Part shown: positions 1 through 12,000 of the stretch, in pieces
Layout: each line of letters starts with the position of its first letter
Numbering within the stretch: the first letter of the stretch is position 1
From: Holacanthus passer
Lineage: Eukaryota; Chordata; Actinopteri; Pomacanthidae
Reading direction: 5' to 3'
NCBI GenBank assembly: GCA_025331565.1
Contig: JAFREQ010000131.1
Span: 649,001-713,000 of the forward strand
DNA length: 64,000 bases
Translations under genes and position numbers: made by a program
The notes under the pieces: model-generated
The model's input: only the letters and a program-made list of their open reading frames with translations
Databases searched by the model: none
Told to the model about the DNA's origin: nothing

Positions 1-284
1 AGTTAGATCCCTCCCCACCCCTCCCTCATCCCAAGAACTGCATGTGGGAACCACAACTAACATTGTCTTTTTCCAAAGTATATGAAAAACATAGAGTCAG
101 CAGGTACAAATGCAGAGAGAAATCTATAAAAACTTCTATTTGATGAGTACAAATCTATTAAAATGCTGCAGAAAAACATGATAAAAATACCTGGAATAAA
201 ATTACATTCTGAGCTTTATGTTTCTTCCCCAGCTATTGAAGTATCCCATGATTCACTTGTTCCTTCGGACATGGTGTTTCTTAC
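1..284. other. ndor1 intron 4 (partial) at the left edge
   Basis: This stretch follows the donor of ndor1 exon 4. No reading frame resembling the next part of the protein (linker after the FMN module) could be found, so it is taken as intron. Confidence 0.7.
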
Positions 285-2144
285 CCCAGGTCATGTTGGT
301 CATCTGCCAGCCCCACAGGCAGCAACATGCTGGCACCCAGCTGCAGAAGGCGCTTATGTAACTTCTTAGCCACAAAATTGAACCTATGGGTGAAAGTGGT
401 TGATGCCTTTATAGAGGCCATGAGTCACTCTGAATGTGTAATGTGAGAACTGTAAAGTTGAAAAGGACTGACTTTGGATAGGAGGAGTCCCCCAGACCCA
501 GTATGGCACAGTCCAGCCGACTGAGAGAGCCAACAGGCAATGACTTCTTGAAGACAAACCTCCAGAAGTTCTTTGAAGAAAGCAGACAGAAACCCATAAG
601 TGAACACGTTGAAACATTTATTCATTTATGACTTTCCTATTTCAGTGTCTTTGTCTGTAATTTGACAAATCTAATAGGCCTGGTATAAAATAAAAAAATC
701 TGAGCAAAACTATAGATATAAAAACTTTCAGACTGAAAACATAAGCACTTATCAAGTCAGTACTGAAGCACATCTATATTCACATGCATCAATGGGGAGC
801 ATTACAACGCATTGAGGTCTGATCGCTACAGCATTTAAAATAGCAAAATTCTGTCGCAAAATCAATTCATTTAAATGGAATTGCAGCATCTATTGGATTC
901 AGTAAGTACACTTTTGAGCTATAATTCGGAGGCAAACATACTTTTTTCTCCACTACATTTATCTGGCAGCTATAGTTACTAGTTACAGACTAATATTTTA
1001 CATTTTTAAAAAATGCTAAAATGCAATGCATTGTTAATGATTTAAGCAGTGGATCCCAACCTGTTTGGCCTCTAAGCCTTTTGGTATATTGTGTTAGCGC
1101 ACCAGTTACAGTAGTTTATCATCTGCCAGTCGTCACTACATCACCACACAGAATCACATATTTGTGATTTTGTGATTTGTGTGCAAAATTTCATTACATT
1201 GTCCTGTCTATAGTGTATATCGTTCCCATATTTCTTATATTTCTCTTGTTAATTTGTTGGTACTTTTTATACTTTTCTTGTTTATATTGCTTATTATATT
1301 ATTTATCTACAATTTTACCAGTATCTACTATTATATTATTCATTATACTATTTATCTACTGCTACTTTACTGATGCTCCTTTCTATTCTGCTCTCCTCTT
1401 TGCTGCTGTACACTGGAAATTTCTCCCCATGTGGGACAAATAAAGGAATATCTTATCTTATCTTATATTTCATAAAGAAGTGCAGATGGATTTTGCTGGG
1501 CCACTTTTTGCTCTGACCCAGTCTTCATTCAGACAACTAAAAATGTGAAACTAGAAGAAAGTACTTTAGCTCTTACAAAAACTACCAGCATGTAAAACAG
1601 TGTTGTTTCAACAGTTTGTTTCAACATTTGACTGACTCAAGAAAAAAGCTCACAACTTTGTCTGGAGTTCCGCACCGACTATGGAAACAATTATTCTTTT
1701 GTATTACCTTCTTTTTGTATTACCTTCATATTGTCCGGAGGGTCTCCTTGCCCAGTGGTGGAGCACACAAAGACAACCAGAGACTCTGAGATCAAGTTGG
1801 CCTGTTTGATGAGAGGAAACACATGAGGGGACAGTGCTTCATGCCATTCATGTAGGTTTTTAAAAACTCAAACAAAGGGTGGAGGGCTAAAGTCTGCCAT
1901 CCACCAGTGCAGGAAACTTCAATCCCTGGATCTGATGCTGGAACTCTAAAAGGTCAGGGCCATAGTGATCCCCTCTCTTTGCTGGACTGAACAGCTCCAC
2001 ACTCACCACGCTATACGAATCCAGAGGCAACACCTGAACCTGCAGATGCCTCCTCTGAGCCTGTCTCCCGATCCTCTGGGCCGTGTCCTGGGCCGTGCCG
2101 GTCTGGCTCCCGTACAGCACACGAAGGGTGGGCTCTGACGTCAT
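285..2144 (-). CDS. ndor1: NADPH-dependent diflavin oxidoreductase 1, first four coding exons (partial)
   Basis: Exons on the minus strand are 2144-2007, 1801-1724, 570-473 and 383-285. They give residues 1-137 plus two bases of the next codon; the rest lies beyond position 1. The family protein is about 600 residues and carries FMN and FAD/NADPH modules. With CIAPIN1 it passes NADPH electrons to cytosolic iron-sulfur cluster assembly. Seen here is the flavodoxin-like FMN module: phosphate loop GSQTGTAQD at about residues 12-20, STTGQGDPPDN near 60-71, and LGLGDSSYPKF near 96-106. All donors are GT (GTGAGT, GTAATA, GTCAGT, GTAAGA), all acceptors AG, and phases 0, 0, 2, 2 close exactly. The start is the ATG at 2144, which puts a short MTSEPTLRVLYGSQ leader before the FMN loop. 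An in-frame GTG seven codons upstream is not needed. Recognition is by recall of the human protein. Confidence 0.93.
895..1100. repeat. Dispersed repeat copy, ndor1 intron 2 (paired with 3.3-3.5 kb)
   Basis: This segment (CACTACATTTATCTG, CTATAGTTACTAGTTACA, GCATTGTTAATGA, AGCAGTGGATCCCAACC, GCCTTTTGGTATA in order) recurs in the same order and orientation at about 3320-3525 with scattered substitutions. It is a decayed dispersed repeat; I recognise this word set as common in teleost genomes. Confidence 0.7.
1180..1469 (+). mobile_element. LINE-type 3' end with CTTAT tail
   Basis: The low-complexity pyrimidine-rich stretch ends TTTCTCCCCATGTGGGACAA, then ATAAAGGAATAT and a short CTTAT repeat. 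The same ending occurs at 50150-50196, and in reverse near 39080-39118. This is the usual 3' terminus of a teleost non-LTR retrotransposon. Only the tail is present. Confidence 0.65.
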
Positions 2145-2639
2145 GACTGACAGAAGCACAGTCACAAAACACTCTGTTATTTTAGAAGGAAGTGGACTTC
2201 ATTGAATCATAAAAATAATATACAAATGAAACCAAAGAGCATGAAGAGGTCCACAGAACATAGTTAATAATAACAGCAACTTCATCACGTGATGGAGTAA
2301 TGTTTATTTTAGATAGTGTAGTGACTATATAGTGAATCAGGTGTAATCTGTTTTTAACATGCTCAATTTAAGCATATATACAATATATTATTACTTTATT
2401 GTCGCGTGTCTGTCTATTACGTTAGTCAGAGATATTTTTCTAAGGGCAGACAATGACCTTTCACCTTGACAGGCAGTACACATAACAATTACATCACTCA
2501 GACTAACTCTTAAAAAGCATGTGTTATCTTACATGATTGTGATGCTAACTCCTGCTAGCAGGCTAGTTAGCTGGTCAGAAAATATGCTCAATTATTTTTG
2601 TTCGTATTCATTTTTCTCTATAGATCATATATATCGCCA

Positions 2640-2860
2640 AATACCAAAGAAACAAGATACTTGCCGCTGCTGTCTTCGTCAACAACAGCCTTAAACCATA
2701 ATAAAACTGACTAAAAACCCACTCAGTGAAGCAGGAAGCTCCTCACTCTTCAACTTCAACGTCACACTTTACGGCAGCCCGTTCCACGCTGTGATTGGCT
2801 CGAGCTTTGATGCTGCATTCATATCCGCACGCGGAAAAGCAGAGATTTGGCTTTTGGCTT
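2640..2860 (-). promoter_or_regulatory. Probable ndor1 promoter and 5' UTR exon
   Basis: This short CpG-containing island stands out in AT-rich surroundings upstream of the ndor1 start. On the minus strand it carries a CCAAT box (ATTGG on plus at 2794-2798) and no obvious TATA box. The sequence TGTGCTTCTGTCAG, read on minus, ends two bases before the ndor1 ATG and looks like a splice acceptor. That implies a noncoding first exon here. A possible donor is the GC-type GCAAGT near 2660. The promoter is inferred from position and composition; the exon end is a guess. Confidence 0.45.
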
Positions 2861-3299
2861 TATTGGAAAATACGTTCACCGACAAACCACAGTCTATGAA
2901 AAAACAAAAGAGAAATAAATACCGTAGATAATCAAACATTCAAACATGCTCATCAGTTAGAGTACTGTAGTGCCCACTGGTCATTTTCATGGTATAAAAG
3001 GACATACATAGTTTCCTCTCTGTTAGACAATCAGTCACGTGTTTTCTGTCCTTTTGTATTTTACTATTATTCTTAAATTAGTCACAGATTTGAGCCAATT
3101 TCCTACAAAATAGAAATAAATGGATGAAGTGTTGGCAATGACATAAAGTAAAACTCGAGCCAAGTGATGAGATGCTAACTTTTTATGGAATCAAAGTCGG
3201 GTCAAAATTGAGTTTTTTACTCAAAATCATGAGATACAGTAGTAAGTCAAAATTATGCGTTTGCTACATCAAAAGTATGAGATAGTGAGCAGTTCAGTA

Positions 3300-3530
3300 C
3301 AAATAACCAACTGCATTTACTGGAGGACTGTACTTAAGTACACTTTAGAGGTATTATTCAGAGCCAAACATACTTTTTACTTCACTACATTTATCTGATG
3401 GCTATAGTTACTAGTTACAAGTGAATAGTTTACTTTTTTTTTTTTAATTATAAAATGCAGTGCATTGTTAATGAATTAAGCAGTGGATTCCAACCTTTTT
3501 GGCTTGTGAGCCTTTTGGTATAACAATTTG
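3300..3530. repeat. Dispersed repeat copy (paired with 0.9-1.1 kb)
   Basis: Second copy of the repeat at 895-1100, same orientation: CACTACATTTATCTGATGGC, CTATAGTTACTAGTTACAAG, GCATTGTTAATGAATTAAGC, GTGAGCCTTTTGGTATA. The repeat may continue to about 4380, where GTGAGCCTTTGGGGCC reappears, but I cannot define its edge. Confidence 0.65.
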
Positions 3531-5536
3531 TGTGTGAGATGGTTTCTCTACAATTTAAATTACAAAAATTCTTAAAATGACATATAGTCCTTCTCCCTCA
3601 TTGAAAAATACAGGATCTGTGACTATGTAAATATTGTTCATGTCAAAAGATGGACATCTCTTGTGTCCAGCAGTATTTCACTGAAAAGTTCGTTCTCACT
3701 GTTTGTGACCTGGAGGCTTCAAGTTCCCACATCAGTATAAGTTGCTACTGGACCATGATTGGCTCCTGAACTAGATGTCACAAAATCATGCTCATGCATA
3801 CATGCATTAAACTGAGACAGAAGCAGATGATGTGCTCACTTTAAATCTCAGTTTAACACAGACCTTCTATTGACAAACTCGGCACATACATCATCCTGCC
3901 CAGTTCAAACATCACAGTCAAGGAACCAAAAGAAAAACATGTTTGAGACTGGAGGGACAGTTTAATAAAATAAGTGTGTAGTTGGTGCGGGAGTTGTTAA
4001 CAGTTCCTCCAAAAGGTAATTTGCCTGCTAAACTCCACAGATACATATTTAAATAAGTGTTTGAGGCTTGAATGGGTAAAAAAATATCCACAGTTTCACA
4101 AAAAGCAAAGATTAAAGTCCAAAAAATGAATACAAAGCATACTTTTCTTCTTTCCAATTCTCATACATAAATCATCTCATGACCCCTCAGATTTACCTTG
4201 TGAGCCTTTGGGGCCTTACCCCTAAGTTTTGGAATCACTAAACTGTGTCAATTAAACAATTAAAAGTAGCTGTACTACAACCGGAGACAACAGTAAAAAA
4301 ATGCTGCAGAGTTAACAATCTCATAATGTCATTACAATAATGCATATCTCACAGGGGCCACAGCTTTTACCTTTTGTAATTTCAGTGCATTTTTCTTATT
4401 ATACATCTCTATGTCTATAAGATGTCAAATGGTAAAATGTGTTGAACATAACAATATTTTATATATTATAGAGACTCAACAACATCACTCTGTTTGTATA
4501 CTGTATTTCAGTACATTTCCAGGAGTGGCTGCTTGTGTAGTAGCAGTGTATCTCTATAGCAACACAAAGCTTTTACATTGAACACAAGGTTAATGCAGGA
4601 AAATGACACATATTTTATATCACATTGTCTGCTGACATTTGAAAGTGGAATCTCTTACACTACATTTAACAGACTCATATACAATAAGGACAGATATTTC
4701 CTGAAACATGCTGAGGTGTCAAAGTTAAGAGCACTTGAAAGAGTACAATAACATTAGTGATGGCCACAAACAGGTGATGTGTTATTAGTCCATACATATA
4801 GTCACCATATATAGGAATTCAGATAGGAGTGGGATAAAAAGATATGTCTGAAAATGGTGGAAAAGAAATTAAAGAAAGGTCCAAGGAAGAATGACCTTTC
4901 AAGTAAGCAGCAACTGGCCAGGGACCCCATTCCCCCAGGAGTCCCCAAAAGGTCCTGCTGGACTGTATTTGCAAATGGATTGTGGTCATTTGATTAATTG
5001 TAAGCTTGTTGGGAGAAATAGTATATGCACCACTAAAATACAGAATCAACTTGTGAGATAAGCCCATAAGGTACATCCTACTTTGTGTCAAAATCTAGTT
5101 TTAGAAGGACACTCCACCACTTTTGTATTGCACTTTCATAAAGGTAGAATGGATGAGACAAAGGACTGGTCAAAATCAAAGCAAGAGAAATATTGACTTT
5201 TAGTCCCTTTTTTTGTCTTTACTATTGGTCAAGCTCCAAAAACACCTGATTCTACATTTCACATAATGCAGCTCAACAGCATCTTCAGATCCTGCTAAGA
5301 TCAAGCTGAGATAACCCCAATGATATCATCGGGGTTACTTTAAAAAGCTCCCTTTTGAGCCACAGAAAATATTACAAAATTGTTTTACATGATGAACAGC
5401 ATGTACGATTAAAACTAAACTCGTAAAAATCGAGTTCCTATTTGGGCTTTTTATGATTTAACCTCCAATTGTACTTCTTTGGTGCATATTCCTACATTTC
5501 TTTGTATTTCCACACAGCAAACTTGGGGCCATGTAG

Positions 5537-5572
5537 TATTATATTATATTATATTATATTATATTATTATAT
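5537..5572. repeat. (ATATT)n microsatellite
   Basis: About seven tandem TATTA units, slightly irregular at the right end. Confidence 0.9.
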
Positions 5573-6099
5573 AGAATTTTAGAAATAGAATATAGTGGGA
5601 GGAACTAGGGGTATTTACACTAGATTCTGGCAGGCACAGAGGGACATGGAGGACTCTGCCAGTGAGGACAAGACATGTGCAATGGATTGAAGAGCGACAT
5701 CAGGATGCATTAGTGATGCAATGACAACCATGAATAGCAAAAAGCAATGAATAGGTTATGTTTTAGTAACCTATACTGGTGTTGGACTGGTGTTACTTTG
5801 ATTGACAACACACAAGTACTGTTTAAAAAAAGATTTCCAGAAAAAAGGCACACATCAAGTGAGAAGGTACAGCATAATAAGGCAAAGAACAGTCAATCCT
5901 CAACCAGAGTAGATCTATTCAAACGTGTTTCTGCATATAATGTACGTACATCACTAAGTACTGTTTGGTTATTATGTGGCTCAAAGCTGCTAAAAGCTTT
6001 TCTATACAAGGACAAGTTTAGCTCACAGCTGCTTTATGATCATGCATAAATAAAGAGGGCTGTAGTCTGTGAACGACTAGCACCACAGTGCAGCTGGCT

Positions 6100-9000
6100 C
6101 TAGCTGTGGTAGAGGCGTATGCGCTGTGATATGTTGCTACGACAAAGAGGGCAGTTCTCCAGGGCCTCGCTGCAGACCTGGCAACAGCACACATGACCAC
6201 AGGGCAGGAAGATGACCTGAGACTGGAGAGACAGAAAGACAAGACACAATAAGTCATCTGGAGGAATGTGTACATCTGTGTTAAGGTTTAATATATGCAC
6301 TGATTTACTACAACCATTTTCAAGGATTTTTGTGGATTATTTTTTTCTGGAATATTGTTCCTGGAGTAACTGATGAGCAATCACCTGCATTTAAAGAGTT
6401 TGAGCATGATATTGTTTTTTAAACCTTTAAAAATGAGTCAGTGGCTGTGTCTGAAGTCAGTCCCTCGTTCACTCATTCACTACTCCTGACATCATGAACA
6501 CTCATTAGTGTACTCTATAGTGAGCCATAAAATTAGATTTCTGACACTTATTAATAATTAATCATCATTTTTACTTTGATACTGAAGAAAACTTAAAAAA
6601 CTGATGATTCTCAGGCAAGTTCTATAGTTAGAAGAAGTGTCTTTTTTACTATCAGTGTGTTTAGATTTGACTGAATTTTGATTTTTGGGTCTCAGGGTTT
6701 TACAGTACCTGAACTGCCTCCATGAGCTGTGTCTCAGCCACTGCTGACCATGTTGATGAATGGGCCAAACTAAAATAACTAAATAAATAACTAACGACTT
6801 TCTGTTGTTTTCAGAGCAACAGTATGCTCCTGTCCCATTCACCCCACACAGTATCTTTGCCTGTATCTGAATTCTAAGGTGAGCTGCATGTCATGTTTTT
6901 TCACAGGTAAATAAAGCTGATATGAACCAACAAGTGTAGTATTGATTATTAATGAGTCTGAACTGATCACTTTCTGGTTTGGCTCAGGGTTTTTCTTACC
7001 CCGGTCTCCATGCAGACCACACACTCAGAAGACCCTGGTCCCTCCACAGGGCTGGGGGCTGAGGGGGTGACGGGGGTCCCTACAGTGGGTTGTGGGCTGG
7101 AGATCTGGAAGGTTGGGGTGCTGGGAAGCAGAGGAGGGGGGGCAACAGATGGAGCTGTGGGGGTGACTTCTGCCTCCTCGTCCTGCTTGACAGCCTTAGG
7201 AGCTGGTAGAAGAAGAGATGATCAGAAGACAGCAAACAGGTTGGCTTTTTACTGACTACCCAGTTTTAACATCCTAAACATCATCTTCCATTCTCGAAAT
7301 AGGTGGAAATATACGTTTTTGCTATTTGCTAAATATTAATGCATTTGTAGAATTTGCCAATATTCACTGAGTTTCTTTGAGAATTCAACTTTTCCTTCTT
7401 GGACTTAAGCTCTTGAAGCTTCCATGATGGTATGAAACCTTGCACTCACATGTTAAATATTCCTTCTATAATTGTATTTATACTAACACTAATACTATTC
7501 TAATTTTTTCTTTTATCCAAAGCGACGTACATTCACATGCCGACGGAACAGCCATCAGGGGCAATTTGGGGTTCAGTGTCTTGCCCAAGGACACATAGAC
7601 TGCAGGGGCCAGGGATCGAACCACCAACCTTCCGATTGGTGGACAACTGTTCTACTTGGTATTGTGCTGCTTATGCGGTAAAAATCATATAACTGAAGTT
7701 CATTAATCCTGTGCATCCCAGCTTTCTTTTTTTTGTTGCAGCGTTCATGTTTTATTCTTGAAATGCATAAAGGTGCAAATGTTGCTGTGTCATTTTTTAA
7801 GATATTATATGACCATTTGTGTCGTGAGATACAGTTGAATTATGACACAACATCAGATCAGATTGATGCAATCACATAAACTGCAGCACTAAACATCTTT
7901 TTATTATTATTATTTGTTTCTATAATCATTGCACTAAATAACTGTAAAAAAAAAAACCCTCACACTGTCTGTGGATTTGTGGTGCTGTGCGTTCATGTGA
8001 TGACCCTCTGTACCATCCACACACAATATGATTTCCAAGAGAAACCAATTCTTCATTTGCTGAGCTGCTGTCATGCGTCACTATGATTAATTCAGCTGTT
8101 TCAGCACTGTGAGACCAGTGATGTGATTGGCTGAGAGCATATTTTCTTAACCACCCCACCCTCCAATCTACATCACAGTGTCCACTTTAATTGCACACTG
8201 TTCAATACAATTCAATACAACTGTTGTGCAACTAAGTCTACTTTTACGATGTCTATAATGTTCACTTTTCGTTGACAATGCCATAGAGGTGTTAACTCAA
8301 TTCTATGTTTCAGTATTGCGGTCATAATAAGAAATTATAGACACATCTCCATATAATGTAGTCCAGTACAACACCACCTTTAACTATGACCTCAATAATA
8401 ATTATATAATTGAATTTACACATTTCTGACAGTGTCAACAAAAACTGAACGTAATGAGCTTGCATGACTGTTGAGAATTCACATATCAAGTTTTTAATTT
8501 TTTGTAAATTTTTTTGCTTTGAAAGTCACCATCAGAGTGCAATCGGCTCTTTGTTGTAATATGTAGAGTATAATTGTATAATATATAGAAATGTAGGATG
8601 TGTGTAATGTACCTTCAGGGCAGTGTTCCCTAGCCCAGTTCAGAAGAGCTTTCTGGATTCCTAGTTCATTAATACCAAGCTGAAAAAAGAGAAATGAACA
8701 ATGCTGATTATTCTGCACATTCATTAATAATTCAAACTGTGTTAGATTTTTCAGCCATTTGAGGGCAGCACAGCAAACTGTAAACCCATACTGACATATT
8801 ATCATCACCTTTTAAGTTGATAAAGCAATTGTGTTGGCAAACACTTGCCAATTTACACATCCAGCAAACATGGAGCAACATTAGCATTTATTTGTAGTTG
8901 GGTCTGTGTCCACTTGGATAATGTAAGTCCACTCTCCTTTCAGCTCTGTTTTTTGTGTCTACCCACTTGTGAGAAAAATATCTGGCTCTTGAGCTGCTTC

Positions 9001-12000
9001 GGGGACACTAGGAGCAGCTAGAGTGATCCAAAACAGTAAAGTTCTGTCCAGGAAACTAAGACATTGAGCTGAAAGATGCTATAAAGTTCCACAGAGCTGA
9101 AGGGAACTGCAGAGTCAGGTGATAATTCTCTGTGGGATCATCGATACAAGTGAGCCTTTTTACATATAAGTAGTCTTTTGATCCATTGTTACAAGTATTA
9201 AATAAGGCTGCTTTTAAAATTACGTTGAAATTATTTTTGATTGCAAAAAAGGGGTGGCTAATTGTGACTTCAGTTGGACTTGAACTTAACTGCTCCTGGA
9301 AAACACCATGTCCGCTGTACTGATTGAAAATTATGTTGACAGGACACATATATCACTACTGACTGACAACGACAAAACAACTACCCTCCTTCCAAACAGA
9401 AAACTGCTAACATGAACACAATGTCAGACTGAATAATGAAGTGAAAATAAAAATGCCATTTTTATTTTCACTTCATTATTCATACAAAAGGACAAAATTC
9501 AGTCTGATTATGAGGCTAGTTTTGCACAATTTTAACAGGATTTGACACCTCATCATGAAAGATGAATCTGTTTTTGTACTATGTTAATCATAGGGGAGGG
9601 TGTACAGTTCTTCACACCCACACGTCAATGGGACACTGTACAGATGCTGGTTCAGCAACTCAAGCAAACACCATTTCTGTGCAGACAAGTGGTGAGTTTG
9701 TGGTGACAAATAAGACGGCTGAGTGTTACAACATGTAGTTAAAGATCTCCAGTGTCAAAGTGGCAACATGGAAATGTGTAAGTAATAATACTGCAGACAG
9801 ACCTTCTTGAGGTCAGAGGAGTTCATGTGGCGAAGCGCCTCAGTCGTCACTCGATGATGAGCCAGGATGGGCAGGTAGTGCTGAGCTGACAGTTTGCACA
9901 ACAGGTTGACTAACTCTTTCTCCACACCTGCTTCCTGCAATAAGATTACAGTTTAAGAACAGCACAGTTTGGTTTTCCAGATGTTTCTGTGTGTCCTCCT
10001 TGCTCTTTACTGTACCTGCATGCGCAGTGAGAGGGGCTTGGCATCCAGCAGTCTCTGGTACTGGATCATCCAGTAGTTATGCTGGCTTGACTCAGACTTA
10101 CGCTCTATTTCCGCCTGGAAAACACAAAGTGATTGCTGGTATCATTTCACCAATTGACCACATAATGAGAAAGACAACAGGGGAGAAAAGATTCAACATC
10201 TTAGTTCAAGTAACCACTATCTAACGCGTGTAAATAACTGAACAGAAGGCAAATGTAAGCAATCTCTGCCCCCAGAACAACACTATTTTAATAGCATGTA
10301 AGAGGGGAAAGCATGAGACATTGCTTGCCATTGAACGAGAGGACAGGTATTGCCCACCTAAGCCAGGTCACACTAGCTGTTTCCTTACCAGGACCTGCCG
10401 TAGCTCCTGCTCTCTCTGGTCCCTCTGCTTCAGCAGCTGCTGCAACAAATCACTGAGAGCTGTGCGTTGCTCCACCAGAACCTCCTGCACACGCACACAT
10501 GTACACACATACACCATCCCGTGAGATAAGGTGACAATACACACTCAGTTAATACTGTTGAAAAGACTAAAACTAAAACAGTAGCCTCTGATCATTTAAT
10601 AATTATTATTATTGCTCAATTTAAATCATGTATTTAATGGCCCTTCCCTTCTGATTAGTTTCTTGAACCTCTGTTTGTACAATGATAAATTGTTGCCATG
10701 GAGCAATGACATGAAAATAGTCAAAAAAAATGATATTGTAATCAACAGGAAGAAGAAAAAAATAAAGTACATGTGGGAAGGCAAAGAAAGAAGGCAGTGA
10801 CACCCACCTGCAGGTTCTCAGAATCCAGACTGCGTCTTTTAATCTCCAATTTAGTCAGCTGCTTTAATTCACCCTCTATGAGCTTGATCTGGGAACAGTG
10901 GAGAAGCAAACATGAAGCTAGCAGGGAGAAGGGACATGCTGTTGAACGCAAAGTCAGGATGAAAACATTTATGACATGATTTCCTGTCTGTGGGTAATAT
11001 TACACAGGTTTTCATGAGTAACTGACTGGTAACCAAAAAAAATGACTTCAAGAAGATGAGTAAAAATGACTGCTGCAGGTGAAAACAGAACAAACAGAAA
11101 AAAGAAATGACAATAATGCGAAGTGTCCACAGAATTTGTTTTTTATCTTTAGCGTAATTGTCCCACTCCTAAATGCCAGTGTATGACCACTTACTTACTC
11201 CATCACCAAAGGACTTTTGGTGATTTTCTTACACCTACATGAATTAATTGTTCGGTCACTTTGGGGCAACAATACAAGCTGCAAACACAACACTGACATA
11301 TACCACCTTTTAAGTTGATATGGCAAACAGTTGCTTAAAAACATCCAGCAGACAAATAGCAACATTGGCGTCCATTTGAAGTCATGTTTGTGTTGACCTG
11401 ATTAATGGAAGTCCAATATTTTCTCTCTTTTAGCTCTGTTTTTGGTCTCTACCAACTCCTGAAGGAAGCATCTGTTAACTGTTCCACTATGCTCACCAGC
11501 TAACCTCTGTCACTTCTCTAACTTTGTCTGGAGGTTACAGGACAACTCTATGCTGTGAGTTGTGATAGTCTGATCATTTGATCTGATCACCATCACCACA
11601 ACTGGATCCATGACAGAGAGACACGTTAACTACAGTCTATGGCTAGACCACCACCTTTTTACAAAGCAGGACAAGCACAGACTGTGTGAGGGCATAGCTA
11701 TCATTTTTTTATAGTGATGGAACTATTTGTTAATAATGTGGTTATCATGCATTCCATAATACTGGCAGTAGATTGCAGGGCTCCCCCTTAAAAGTTGATT
11801 TGTCAAGATTAGTCAAGAGGCCCCCAAGCAGACTCGCATCAGTGGAATCAGTTTTTTTTTTTGCTGCATCATTGTACGCAGAGCAACAGGATAGCACGCA
11901 GTAAACATTCTTCCAGAGTCCTGTCTCAAAGTGAATAAACTGATGGAAACAGAGAGACTGGCAATGTATGTGTCTACAGGGACCCTGCCCTCTACCTGCC

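Larger units (their letters stand above)
2861..6099. other. Intergenic region between ndor1 promoter and lrsam1 stop
   Basis: No exon could be supported on either strand. It holds the dispersed repeat near 3.3-3.5 kb, an imperfect palindrome at 5313-5336, an ATATT microsatellite at 5537-5572 and the lrsam1 3' UTR. On the minus strand there is no AATAAA or ATTAAA within 500 nt below the lrsam1 stop. The nearest variant signal is CATAAA at 6038-6033. Confidence 0.6.

Noticed and set aside
2142..2165. GTG start seven codons upstream of the ndor1 ATG
   Set aside because: An ATG follows immediately before the conserved region, and the upstream codons read through a likely splice acceptor.
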